Part shown: positions 7,553 through 15,418 of the stretch, one piece after another | Position numbering within the stretch: position 1 is the first letter of the stretch | Layout: the number at the start of each line of letters is the position of its first letter | Assembly (NCBI GenBank): GCA_964354375.1 | Contig: CAYGZQ010000069.1 | Location: 1-19,670 of the forward strand | DNA: 19,670 nucleotides | Source: CAYGZQ01 sp964354375 [NCBI: uncultured Planctomycetota bacterium] | GTDB lineage: Bacteria > JAJVIF01 > JAPKYR01 | Direction of reading: 5' to 3' | Notes under the pieces: generated by a model | The model's input: only the letters and a program-made list of their open reading frames with translations | Databases searched by the model: none | What the model was told of the DNA's origin: nothing | Program-made: the position numbers and the translations under genes

Positions 7553-10018
7553 CTACGAAGGCATCTCGGACGGTACGAACACGCTGATCATGTACGGCGC
7601 GGAGCTCCCGTGCAGCACCACGATATCGCCGTCGTAGTCGCTTCCCTCGATCCTCACAGGTGCGCCGCTGATGGATGTCGAATTCCCGAAACTCCCCTCC
7701 GACGTTGTCGTGTTGCCGCTGACCGTCCACATCTTTATGCGCGGCTCATTGCTGGAGAGCCGATCGAGCACGAAATACCGGTTCTGGTCGTCGCGAGTGA
7801 TGTCTTTCGCGTCGTTCCAGCCGTTGTCGGCATTCGTCTGGCTGCCGGTCCCGAAATAGGCGTTATCGTACTTAAGTACGCTATACGGAGCGAGCTCCCA
7901 CCTGGCAGCATAATAATCCGGATCTTCGAGAATCCAGATGTAGTTCCCGTATGCGTCCGACTCCGCGCCTTTCATGTACTCGTAATAGACCCGGTCGTAG
8001 CCAAAGGTATTGCCGTCATATATGTTGTATTGGTGTACATCGCCATACGCGTACCAGTCGCCGACTTTGGTCAGGCGCAACGCCAGGGTGTCCAGAATGC
8101 CCGGCCATTCCACCCCGCGAATGAACCCCATGTCGTTTTCGTAAACACCGGCGGTCATCGTGTAGGACTCCTCCGGACCGGCGGGAGGGCTCTGCCCGGC
8201 ATACAGGTTAAACCCGGCATCAGGATCATAGATAAAGTATCCGGGCGTCTCATCGGTGACGTACGTGAGCGCGATGCCGAGATACCGGTTGGGCGCGATA
8301 TCGAGCGCGTACATCACCTTCGGTAGGTGCCCGCACGCTTCGATGTCGATATACAGAGTCCCATCCTGATACCACTGATCCAATGTATGCCGATATATCG
8401 TCCTGTCGAAATAAAGCACCAGCAGGTCGCCGTTTGTGTGATCGATCGCGATATCTATCGCTTGCACTCCGTCTCTCAGCGGGATGTTTTTCGACGGATG
8501 GACGATCACCTCGATATCAACGCAGCAGATACTCTCTCCGCCCTGACCATCCGTGACCTTCACGCAGACCTGACCGGAGTAGTCATCGGTGTAATAGTGA
8601 GTCGGCGTTGCGGGATCGCCCACGAACGAATCGTCCGGATCCTCGCCGTAAACCCCGTCTCCATCGAAGTCCCACGAAAACGTGAGAGGGTCGCCGTCCG
8701 CGTCGGTCGAGCCCGAGGCATCGAACTCGACCGGCGTACCCGCATCCCAGCCCTCGGCGGGGAGCGGCGTCACCACCTCAAGATCACAGACCGGCTTCTG
8801 GTTCACTGGGCTTGGCGAGACGTCCAGATAGTATCGAAAATACGCGGTCAGCGGATCGTCCTGGGCGAGGTTCGGTGTGCCGAAGTCGTTTGAGTAGTCC
8901 CAGGCGGAATACTCGGCGATGATCCAGTAGTCGTTCCAGCCGGTGCCCGTGATATTGTCCGCCGGAATCTCCACGTGCCATGTCGAGTAGTTCTCGTCGC
9001 CCCCGACCGGGATCATCTCGCTCGCATCGAGCTGATGAAGACCCGAAAGCACCGTGGACTCGATATAGATAGCCGACGGCTGTCCGTGCCAGCCGAAAAG
9101 GCTGAAATCGAGATTAATGATTCCGCCCTTGTTGGTGTCATCGACATAGAACACATTGCTGTTGTCGTCTACTGCTGACGCGACCGCCTCAGGCGCATTC
9201 GACGGGTGATACTCAGGCTCGGCCCCAGTCCAGTTCGCAAGGATCGCGTACCCGAACACCACGCCTTTGCCGTTCGGAAATCTGAGATGGTAATCTCTTG
9301 TGTTGGTTGCGCCCGAGCTGAACACGCCGTGCTGATCCGCGTGAAGGTCGAGCCATACGAACGCACTCCCGGTCGGCCCCAACCCGTCCATGAAATACTT
9401 GTACGCATTCAGGGTCGCCGTCCCGTTGAAACCCGGCGACGCCAGTTTGCCTTCTGTATACGAGAAGAGCGGCATCCCGCCCTCGGAGAATTCCCCGATA
9501 TTGAACCACCGCGTGTATCCGTCCGGCCCGCCGAAACCGTGGGAGTCGGCCAGCATCATCTGGTCTGTGCCGGCTCGCGGATACGTGCCCCCGGTCGTGG
9601 CGAGCGATGCCGAGCCGTCCCCCATGAATACCCCGCGCACATCGTATCCGTCGTACTGGTGAAGTCCCGGGAACGGGTGACTGATCGAGACATCGATGTC
9701 CACCTCGATGTACTCGGGGCCCACCGACGTTCCTTTGATGTGAAAGCTCAATCCTGCAGGTTTGTTGTTGATGAAATTCACCACGTTCGCGGTGAACATG
9801 GCCTGCCGATTCTCGACCGCGGTCGCAGTCTGGCTCGGGATGTCGATGTCCACATCATAATAGCCCCAGAGATGTGTATAGGCCGGCGATGATGCCTGAA
9901 TCGAAGCCTCTCCCGATTGCGACAGGGGAAGATCGACCGGGCCCCTCGCTCCCGAACAACCCGTGGCGAAAAGAACCCCCAGCAGGAGTAATCCAGTGAA
10001 CAGGTATGAGTTTCTCAT
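7553..10018 (-). CDS. Large exported lipoprotein: shared LWG/HPFPG module + PKD domain + unknown C-terminus (paralogue 2)
   Basis: Predicted 821-residue lipoprotein of unknown function. Signal peptide 1-20 ends in lipobox ATGC (Cys21). The shared module covers about 48-402: LWG (50-52), HPFPG (114-118), DVRGVF (126-131), DGYTRW (166-171), LNAYKYF (203-209), FGYA (255-258), closing PLTAYFR (about 389-395). A PKD-type domain follows at about 408-505 (CDLEVV, VEFDASGSTDADGDPLTFSWD, then VKVTDGQGGES). Residues 506-821 are beta-rich with no named family; a propeller fold is plausible. ATG 10018 has GGGG about 8 bases upstream, a weak ribosome site, but it gives a well-formed signal peptide. The TAG stop (7553-7555) lies in the edge of REP copy A. 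No clear promoter is visible upstream, where a REP/MITE composite begins about 70 bases away. Confidence 0.88.
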   Translation of the reverse strand: MRNSYLFTGLLLLGVLFATGCSGARGPVDLPLSQSGEASIQASSPAYTHLWGYYDVDIDIPSQTATAVENRQAMFTANVVNFINNKPAGLSFHIKGTSVGPEYIEVDIDVSISHPFPGLHQYDGYDVRGVFMGDGSASLATTGGTYPRAGTDQMMLADSHGFGGPDGYTRWFNIGEFSEGGMPLFSYTEGKLASPGFNGTATLNAYKYFMDGLGPTGSAFVWLDLHADQHGVFSSGATNTRDYHLRFPNGKGVVFGYAILANWTGAEPEYHPSNAPEAVASAVDDNSNVFYVDDTNKGGIINLDFSLFGWHGQPSAIYIESTVLSGLHQLDASEMIPVGGDENYSTWHVEIPADNITGTGWNDYWIIAEYSAWDYSNDFGTPNLAQDDPLTAYFRYYLDVSPSPVNQKPVCDLEVVTPLPAEGWDAGTPVEFDASGSTDADGDPLTFSWDFDGDGVYGEDPDDSFVGDPATPTHYYTDDYSGQVCVKVTDGQGGESICCVDIEVIVHPSKNIPLRDGVQAIDIAIDHTNGDLLVLYFDRTIYRHTLDQWYQDGTLYIDIEACGHLPKVMYALDIAPNRYLGIALTYVTDETPGYFIYDPDAGFNLYAGQSPPAGPEESYTMTAGVYENDMGFIRGVEWPGILDTLALRLTKVGDWYAYGDVHQYNIYDGNTFGYDRVYYEYMKGAESDAYGNYIWILEDPDYYAARWELAPYSVLKYDNAYFGTGSQTNADNGWNDAKDITRDDQNRYFVLDRLSSNEPRIKMWTVSGNTTTSEGSFGNSTSISGAPVRIEGSDYDGDIVVLHGSSAPYMISVFVPSEMPS

Positions 10019-10085
10019 ATCGATACCCCGATGTCGGACAACTCATATTACTTTATCACGGAAAGAATCGATTGGGAAGAGCGCG

Positions 10086-10356
10086 TCATGCACCGGGATC
10101 GTAGTCATGCGCATCTTGGGGCTGTTGAAAAAGTCCAATTCTGCGCAAGGAGAGCATGTAAAGCGTGGCACCCTCAGGCGAGTCTTCGAGCCTGGGGGTG
10201 CTGGTCCAATCATCTGAATGCCTTATGAATAGAGGGATTAAGAGGTCAAACACCCCCAGGCAGAAAGCCTGCTCGCGCAGTCTTTCTGCTTGAGGGTGCC
10301 ACGCGATTAAGCATCGAAATAGGTTTTTCAGCAGCCCCATCTTGCGTATGGTTCTT
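10086..10356 (-). repeat. REP-like palindrome copy B, split by the MITE
   Basis: The two halves are 10086-10117 and 10344-10356, in the opposite orientation to the other copies. Joining GTAGTCATGCGC plus one ATCTT to GCGTATGGTTCTT gives 27 of 29 bases identical to the complement of the intact copy at 15201-15244. Target duplications of the insert are 10113-10117 and 10339-10343. The left 20 bases (10086-10105) are more diverged than in the other copies. Confidence 0.75.
10118..10338. mobile_element. 221-bp MITE-like element with terminal inverted repeats and 5-bp target duplication
   Basis: The ends are GGGGCTGTTGAAAAA (10118-10132) and its near-perfect complement (10324-10338), 14 of 15 identical. 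ATCTT flanks both sides (10113-10117, 10339-10343) as a direct target duplication. No convincing gene lies inside, so movement would need a transposase from elsewhere. The interior is nested palindromes. GCGTGGCACCCTCAGGC (10163-10179) matches the complement of 10288-10304 at 16/17. 10190-10200 is an exact complement of 10251-10261. Local hairpins also form: 10168-10179 with 10190-10201 (11/12), and 10251-10267 with 10282-10298 (15/17). The GGCTGTTGAAAAA end type occurs in several insertion-sequence families, so I do not assign one. Confidence 0.8.
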
Positions 10357-10414
10357 CACCTCGACGGTTTCCAGTCGCCGGATCAGGACGGCGGGAGGCA
10401 CCCGAGACTGTCCA

Positions 10415-12319
10415 TCACAGGTGCTCAACCGTCAGCCCATACGTAGTCGAATTTCCCAGCGCGGGTGAGTAAACCTTGAGAAAGTACTTCTTACCGGCGA
10501 CCCCGTTCATGATCATCGCATGGAAGCTCGAAGCGGCATGATTCGGTCCGGTTGCCGACATGATCATGTTGGTCATCTCGGGATCCGAGTATAGAGCCAT
10601 GTCGAGATCCTCACCCCAGGTAAAGATATCGAGGTCTATCCTGAACGGCCCATTTGCTGTCGCCACCAGGTCGTAGAGATCTTCAGTGTCGCAGAATGGA
10701 TTTGACGGCGACACGTCATGAATCGACTCATAGTGCGTCTCCGGCTGCCCCGCGACCTCTCCCACCCGCATCGTCACAAACCCCGCCATGTCCGACAGCG
10801 CGGGATAGTCCGATCCGCGAACGGCCCGGAACGCGTTGACCCGGCCCCATCCCGTCTGATCGTCGAACCCCGGAACATCCAGATCGTCGGCGGTCTGCTC
10901 GATCCGGTCCCAGTACCACTGCCCCGTTTCCCCCGGATGAAATGACATAATCAATGCCATGACCCCCGCGGAGGTGGGACAGGCACACGACGTGCCGTTG
11001 AAAAACCAGTGGTTGACGCCGTCCCAATATTGATTGTCGCCCGACCCGTACGTGCTGTAAGTCCTCTCGCCGAATCCCATGATGTTAAGCAGAGGTCCAT
11101 AGGTCGATCCCCACCACCATCCGTTCCAGTTCTTGCGGATTCGCCCCTCGTCGACCGGCGAGCCGCCGTAGGACCACGGTATCGTGGCACCGACACAGAT
11201 GACCGAATCATACCTGGCCGGCGCATAGGGGTCTGTATCGTCGTTATTCCCCGCCGACGCCAGCATGACAGGTCCGTTCCCGTCGTCCCATATGTCCGCG
11301 CACTGGAGGTCCAGGACCTCTGTCGCATAGATCACGCCGAACGACATTGAGATAATGTCCGCTCCGTTGTCCTTGGCGTAGTTGAGCGCCTCGCAAACAG
11401 TCGCCTCGCACGTGGCGCCATCGTTCATGTCCGCCCTTATCGCCATCACTTTGCATCCCGGAGCGATCCCGCTGATCCCCTTGCCGTTATCCTGGGTCGC
11501 CGCGATAACCCCCGCGCAGCCGGTACCATGGTAGTAGTTGCTGCCGTCCAGATCGAAAGGATTATTGTTCCCCTCGAAGCAGTTCCATCCCCACCAGTCA
11601 TCGATGTATCCGTTATGGTCGTCGTCAATTCCGTTGTCGGCAACCTCGTCTTCGTTGATCCACAAGTTGTTCTCGAGGTCCTCGTGGGTGCGACGGATGC
11701 CGGTGTCTATCACCGCCACCACCACATCGCCGCTTCCGTTCGACTGATTCCATACGATGCTCGCCCCGAGCTTCGCGGGTCCCCACTGGGCCCACATGTC
11801 GTTGCGAGGATCCATGCCGGGAAAATACGTGTTCCACATCGGATCGTTCGGATTATAGGGAGCCTCCAGGAAGTAGAGGAGGTAGTTCGGCTCGGCGATT
11901 CGCACATTCGAGACCTGCTTCAGCCGGTCGACCATTCGCTCAACCGATGAACCGTCCGTAATCTCGAGCCGATAGATCGTCGCCCAGCGCGATTCGATGA
12001 TCTGAATTATCTTGAGGGGAAGCATGTTGAATGCGCCTGGGCCGAGCGATTCCTGGGCCTCATTGATCAGCACCACCATGACCTCGTTCGGCATGTATAT
12101 CGGCCTTGGGGCCGATCCGGTCGCCGATGCCGGCGTGATACCGGACGAACCGGGACTCAGCCCTGCGTCTCTTGTTAAGCCGGTGCCGGAGGGACTCGGC
12201 GAAAGAGGTTGTTCGCTTGTGGAACATCCAACCATCTGGAGGAGGGCAAGCAGCAGGAATGCAAACAAGACAATAAGGAAGAATCGCGAAGCGTCTGACC
12301 ATCCGGCTTTTGTTTTCAT
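10415..12319 (-). CDS. Lipid-anchored subtilisin-family (S8) serine protease
   Basis: A 634-residue exported protease. The signal peptide has a long hydrophobic stretch (13-29) and lipobox MVGC (Cys32), so it is probably membrane-anchored. A Ser/Pro/Thr-rich linker leads to an inhibitor-I9-like propeptide (about 75-150: EVMVVLINEA, IYRLEITDGSSVERMVDRL, VRIAEPNY). The catalytic domain carries Asp205 (VVAVIDTGIRRTHEDL), His264 (NYYHGTGCAGVIAA), oxyanion Asn358 (SAGNND) and Ser444 (FFNGTSCACPTSAGVMAL), all in the normal order. The acidic NGIDDDHNGYIDDWWGWN segment (230-247) is typical of a bacterial subtilase subgroup and may bind calcium. Residues from about 515 resemble a pre-peptidase C-terminal beta domain. 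In the nucleophile motif Cys replaces the usual Met after GTS. ATG 12319 gives the signal peptide; its ribosome site is weak. It lies between two lipoprotein paralogues on the same strand, with repeats on both sides. Confidence 0.95.
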   Translation of the reverse strand: MKTKAGWSDASRFFLIVLFAFLLLALLQMVGCSTSEQPLSPSPSGTGLTRDAGLSPGSSGITPASATGSAPRPIYMPNEVMVVLINEAQESLGPGAFNMLPLKIIQIIESRWATIYRLEITDGSSVERMVDRLKQVSNVRIAEPNYLLYFLEAPYNPNDPMWNTYFPGMDPRNDMWAQWGPAKLGASIVWNQSNGSGDVVVAVIDTGIRRTHEDLENNLWINEDEVADNGIDDDHNGYIDDWWGWNCFEGNNNPFDLDGSNYYHGTGCAGVIAATQDNGKGISGIAPGCKVMAIRADMNDGATCEATVCEALNYAKDNGADIISMSFGVIYATEVLDLQCADIWDDGNGPVMLASAGNNDDTDPYAPARYDSVICVGATIPWSYGGSPVDEGRIRKNWNGWWWGSTYGPLLNIMGFGERTYSTYGSGDNQYWDGVNHWFFNGTSCACPTSAGVMALIMSFHPGETGQWYWDRIEQTADDLDVPGFDDQTGWGRVNAFRAVRGSDYPALSDMAGFVTMRVGEVAGQPETHYESIHDVSPSNPFCDTEDLYDLVATANGPFRIDLDIFTWGEDLDMALYSDPEMTNMIMSATGPNHAASSFHAMIMNGVAGKKYFLKVYSPALGNSTTYGLTVEHL

Positions 12320-12352
12320 CGGTCATCAACCCGGGGCAGGAATGCTCTGGTA

Positions 12353-12358
12353 ATTATA
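12353..12358 (-). promoter_or_regulatory. Candidate -10 box of the subtilase gene
   Basis: A perfect TATAAT on the minus strand, 34 bases before the ATG, within the near-palindrome GGTATAATTACC. The best -35 at 17-base spacing is CTTACT, only 3/6, so an activator or a different sigma factor may be needed if this is the promoter. Confidence 0.4.
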
Positions 12359-12399
12359 CCTCAGGTCGGAGTCCAAGTAAGCACCTGGGGGGCTTAACA

Positions 12400-12443
12400 A
12401 AGAACCATGCGCAGGATGCGCATGACTACAGGGGATTCGCATC
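12400..12443 (+). repeat. REP-like palindrome copy C
   Basis: Core hairpin ATGCGCA-GGA-TGCGCAT at 12407-12423, preceded by AAGAACC and followed by GACTACAGGGGATTCGCAT. It lies between the stop of the propeller lipoprotein and the subtilase promoter, and matches the copy at 15201-15244 almost base for base over 44 bases. Confidence 0.8.
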
Positions 12444-12503
12444 GGTTTTCGGTAAGGCGGCTTTGCTGGCCCTTAGCGCAGGGGTGTGGTCCTGCCGGTG
12501 ATA

Positions 12504-15053
12504 TCACCAGACGCCGTCGGGGGGGAACATCATGAGGAACTGACAGCCGTCGTATTCGGTGCTGCGGTACTCTGTAAGCGGCCCGGGATCGAAATCGGCA
12601 CCAGGCAAGGAGGTTTCGTAGGTTCCAGCCGCATAGACGGCTCCATCGCTGTTGGACACGAGACCTGTACAGCGGGCAAACCAACATTCGTCATTGTCTC
12701 CCATTGAATTCGCCCAGCGGAAAGCCCCTTCGCTGGTTATTTGGCAGACAAAGGCAGCACCCTTGAAATCCTCCATGGAGAAGTCCTTGTCGGTGGAGTG
12801 CAAGTCGATCCCGTCGGTTGGGTCAAAGTCGACGGAGCCGTTATATGCACCCGACACAGTTACGGCTCCCGACTGATCGGATGTCACGCTCACCGGGAAA
12901 CACGTCCCGAACTGCGCGTCGAACAATGTTATCCAAAGGAGAGCCCCGTCCGGGCTCAATTTGGTGACGTAACCCCCCTGGTGCGGTACAAACTCCCCTT
13001 CAGTCGGGTCGATGTCGTCGTAGTAGCCGGCTGACCCTGTGAGGTAGATGTCGCCAGAATTGTCCACTTCAATTGGTCGACCCAATCTGGCGATGGCAGA
13101 ACTTTCCCATGTCCGCACCCACTGGTACTGAGCGTCGATGAACTTGACAGCAAAGCAGTCGTGCGGAGCGCCAACGCGTTCATCCACTCCGGGACCCGGG
13201 TCGAAGTCCGTCAGCGTTGAGTAATGACCGAAAACAAAGATGTTATCAGGCGGGTATACCTGAATGGCGTAAGCCCCGTCCGACCAGCTGTCTTTGCTCT
13301 CTCCCCCCCAGGAAAGAGCCCAGAGGAAGTCGCCGGACGAATTGAACTTGCTCAGGAAACCAGCGGATTCTCCCAGAGGCTGCAGCTCAAACACCTCGGG
13401 ACCAGGGTCGAAATCGGCAAGGCCCTCAAATGTTCCCGCCGTGAAGATATTGCCGTCCTGATCGACGGCAATGTCCATGCCGCAGTCTCCGGGATTCGAG
13501 CCCGATCCGTACTCACAGCCCCATGTAAGGGTCCATTGGTGATTTCCCGTGCTGTCGAACTTGGTGACAAATATATCCCATCCGCCATTAGACTGGTGGA
13601 AGTCTTCTCCCGGACCGGGGTCAAAATCAACCTTCCCTTCAAACTGGCCTGTCGCATATACATTGCCGGAGCTATCGAGTGCAACGCTCTGGCAGAGCGA
13701 AGTATCCCAGGAACGGGCCCAGATCAGTTTCCCCTCGTCGTCGAACTTCGAAATGTAGGCGCCTTCCTGTTCGAGCTCTTCCGGGGACGGATCCTTGTCG
13801 CCTGCGTCTATACCGCAGACATACACCTGGCCGTCGGCGTCAATGGCCGAATTAGTGACCCAGTTCATCAAAAATTTTGGGGCACCCCAGATGTCCAGCC
13901 ATCCATTGGTTACACGGACCTGGAATACCTGATATGCCTTCACGATCCCGAGGTTCGCATCCTCTTCCGTATCGGTTACCGTCACCAGCATGGGGTATAG
14001 TCCCTCGGGAGCCTGCTTGGAGTTCGAGATGGTTGCGGAATACAGGTAACTGACCTCATCCGACGGCCCGTGCTGCAAGGTATCGACAAACTCCAAGCTG
14101 ACTTGCCCGTCGAACAGATCGGGGGCTTCCAGACTGGCCGACTTGATCGTATCCAAACCCTGGTGGTCGCAGATCTCGACACTAATAAGAGTCGAGCTTC
14201 CGGGAAGCGGGCGAAGGGTGTTCCATTGATCCACCAGAATGCTATATGCTTCAGGGCAATTCGCCTCGATGGGGAAATCATCCACCTCGTCGACTTCTCC
14301 CTCGACCTTCATCCAGCTTGCATCGACCGCGTACCCGAATTCGAATGGTCCATCGGGCACGCGAAGCTCAACGTACTCCGAATAATCGTAGGCGGAAGGC
14401 CAGAAAGGCCGCCTGCTGTAAGGGTCATCCGGATACGCAATATAAGGGTTCAAAGTGGCCGTCAGGTCGCCTCCGGTAGAGTATTTGCCGGGGAAGTACT
14501 TCAGATCAGGCGGCAAGGGAGACGAGGAAGGGTATTCGGTGGGATTGAAGATGGACGTGTAGCCGTCTGCGTTGAGAAGTCTTGGCGTGCCGTCGCCCCA
14601 CGCCATGAGTCTGTTGTTGATGGGGAAAGTAAAGTCTCCCGGGGTGATAAAGACGCCCCGCACATCGAAACCGCATAATCCGGGCTTGTCGGGAAATGGG
14701 TGGCGAAGCACCAAATCGGCGGTAAGAAGATCCGGCGGCTCGAGCTCAGCATTCTGGATCTTGAGGCAGTCCGTGCAGGGGGCCACTTCAAGGAATTTGA
14801 CCACGTTGAGGTGCATCGCAGGGGCCCGCCAGGGAACCGGCTCCATCGACTTGTGATCAGCGGAAACGCTGACGATCCAGAGACCCCAGAGGTAGCGATC
14901 GGAGGCAGGTCCGCCTTCGAGCACTGATTGCGGACTAGCTGCTGACTGAGTAGGCTCCGGGGGAGGCGCCACGGCATTGTCCGAGCCGCGATCGGCGCAT
15001 CCGAGCGCCAGCAACGCAACAACCGGCAGAACGACGATCGCGAAGTTTTTCAT
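12504..15053 (-). CDS. Large exported lipoprotein: shared LWG/HPFP module + seven-blade SBBP beta-propeller (paralogue 3)
   Basis: Predicted 849-residue lipoprotein. Lipobox ALGC, acylated Cys19. The shared module covers about 50-382: LWG (55-57), HPFP (118-121), DVRGVF (130-135), NADGYT (161-166), FPGK (187-190), FGYA (239-242). Seven SBBP-type repeats follow from about 385 to the end. Each has the pattern D-x-x-G-x-(V/I)-Y-x-x-G, then (V/A)DFDPGPG in most, then (V/S)KF-x-x-x-G-x-x-x-W. The last repeat ends at the C-terminal tryptophan, and the strand-like segment 386-400 before repeat 1 could close a seven-bladed ring. Start ATG 15053 is chosen because GGAGGA (complement of 15061-15066) lies 7 bases upstream and it begins a proper signal peptide; the open frame continues upstream through a repeat. 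The TGA stop overlaps the palindrome GGTGATATCACC (12497-12508). Ligand and partner are unknown; binding at the cell surface is inference. Confidence 0.9.
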   Translation of the reverse strand: MKNFAIVVLPVVALLALGCADRGSDNAVAPPPEPTQSAASPQSVLEGGPASDRYLWGLWIVSVSADHKSMEPVPWRAPAMHLNVVKFLEVAPCTDCLKIQNAELEPPDLLTADLVLRHPFPDKPGLCGFDVRGVFITPGDFTFPINNRLMAWGDGTPRLLNADGYTSIFNPTEYPSSSPLPPDLKYFPGKYSTGGDLTATLNPYIAYPDDPYSRRPFWPSAYDYSEYVELRVPDGPFEFGYAVDASWMKVEGEVDEVDDFPIEANCPEAYSILVDQWNTLRPLPGSSTLISVEICDHQGLDTIKSASLEAPDLFDGQVSLEFVDTLQHGPSDEVSYLYSATISNSKQAPEGLYPMLVTVTDTEEDANLGIVKAYQVFQVRVTNGWLDIWGAPKFLMNWVTNSAIDADGQVYVCGIDAGDKDPSPEELEQEGAYISKFDDEGKLIWARSWDTSLCQSVALDSSGNVYATGQFEGKVDFDPGPGEDFHQSNGGWDIFVTKFDSTGNHQWTLTWGCEYGSGSNPGDCGMDIAVDQDGNIFTAGTFEGLADFDPGPEVFELQPLGESAGFLSKFNSSGDFLWALSWGGESKDSWSDGAYAIQVYPPDNIFVFGHYSTLTDFDPGPGVDERVGAPHDCFAVKFIDAQYQWVRTWESSAIARLGRPIEVDNSGDIYLTGSAGYYDDIDPTEGEFVPHQGGYVTKLSPDGALLWITLFDAQFGTCFPVSVTSDQSGAVTVSGAYNGSVDFDPTDGIDLHSTDKDFSMEDFKGAAFVCQITSEGAFRWANSMGDNDECWFARCTGLVSNSDGAVYAAGTYETSLPGADFDPGPLTEYRSTEYDGCQFLMMFPPDGVW

Positions 15054-15100
15054 TGGGGGGTCCTCCCAGGAGCTCATGAAGCGGTTGGCTCCAATACCTA

Positions 15101-15129
15101 TATATATCACACCTTCACAGCCCCCGCAA
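15101..15129 (-). promoter_or_regulatory. Candidate promoter of the propeller lipoprotein
   Basis: On the minus strand TTGCGG (plus 15124-15129), 17 bases, then TATATA (15101-15106) within an alternating AT run. The -35 matches at 3/6 and the -10 at 4/6. The spacing and distance to the ATG at 15053 are reasonable, the boxes weak. Confidence 0.3.
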
Positions 15130-15200
15130 GAGCACAGACCCTTGGACTTCCTGCGTTCATTTTCCCCCATAGCAAACGATGGCGACTTCAGATGATCTTC

Positions 15201-15244
15201 AAGAACCATGCGCAGGATGCGCATGACTACAGGGGATGCGCATG
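15201..15244 (+). repeat. REP-like palindrome copy D, the most complete copy
   Basis: AAGAACC, core hairpin ATGCGCA-GGA-TGCGCAT (15208-15224), GACTACAGGGG, then a second partial unit ATGCGCATG (15236-15244). On the minus strand it reads as two tandem GTAG-(T)-CATGCGCATCC units. It lies upstream of the propeller-lipoprotein promoter and starts directly after the stop of a short minus-strand reading frame. Confidence 0.8.
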
Positions 15245-15418
15245 CTACATGGGTTTCGTGGAGCAGCTCTTTTCCTTGACCCACTCGGGCAAAGGTTGAG
15301 GTGTGAACGGTACCTCGTCCGCACGACATTCCCAGAGCTTGTTCTCCTCCAGGATCTCGTCCCGCAGTGAAGAGCCAGAACGCCAGGGCAGCGATCTGAA
15401 CCGCCACGTTTGCTGCAT
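15245..15418 (-). pseudogene. Short 57-residue reading frame, possibly the end of a decayed gene
   Basis: ATG 15418 to TAG 15245-15247. The protein begins MQQTWRFRSLPWRSG and continues with an acidic, Trp/Pro-containing tail (LRDEILEENKLWECRADEV, then PFTPQPLPEWVKEK) that reads like real protein. The first 18 residues do not. In the next frame over the same 5' region the translation is a hydrophobic, membrane-like stretch (NAANVAVQIAALAFWLF). A single frameshift near 15360 would join that stretch to the acidic tail, so this may be a broken gene for a small membrane protein. It could also be chance. The TAG stop sits in the edge of REP copy D. No ribosome site is evident and I recognise no family. 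Confidence 0.25.

Noticed and set aside
10086-10340. 84-residue minus-strand frame through the MITE
   Set aside because: It is a translation of nested palindromes and terminal repeats, with no ribosome site or protein-like pattern; not a transposase.
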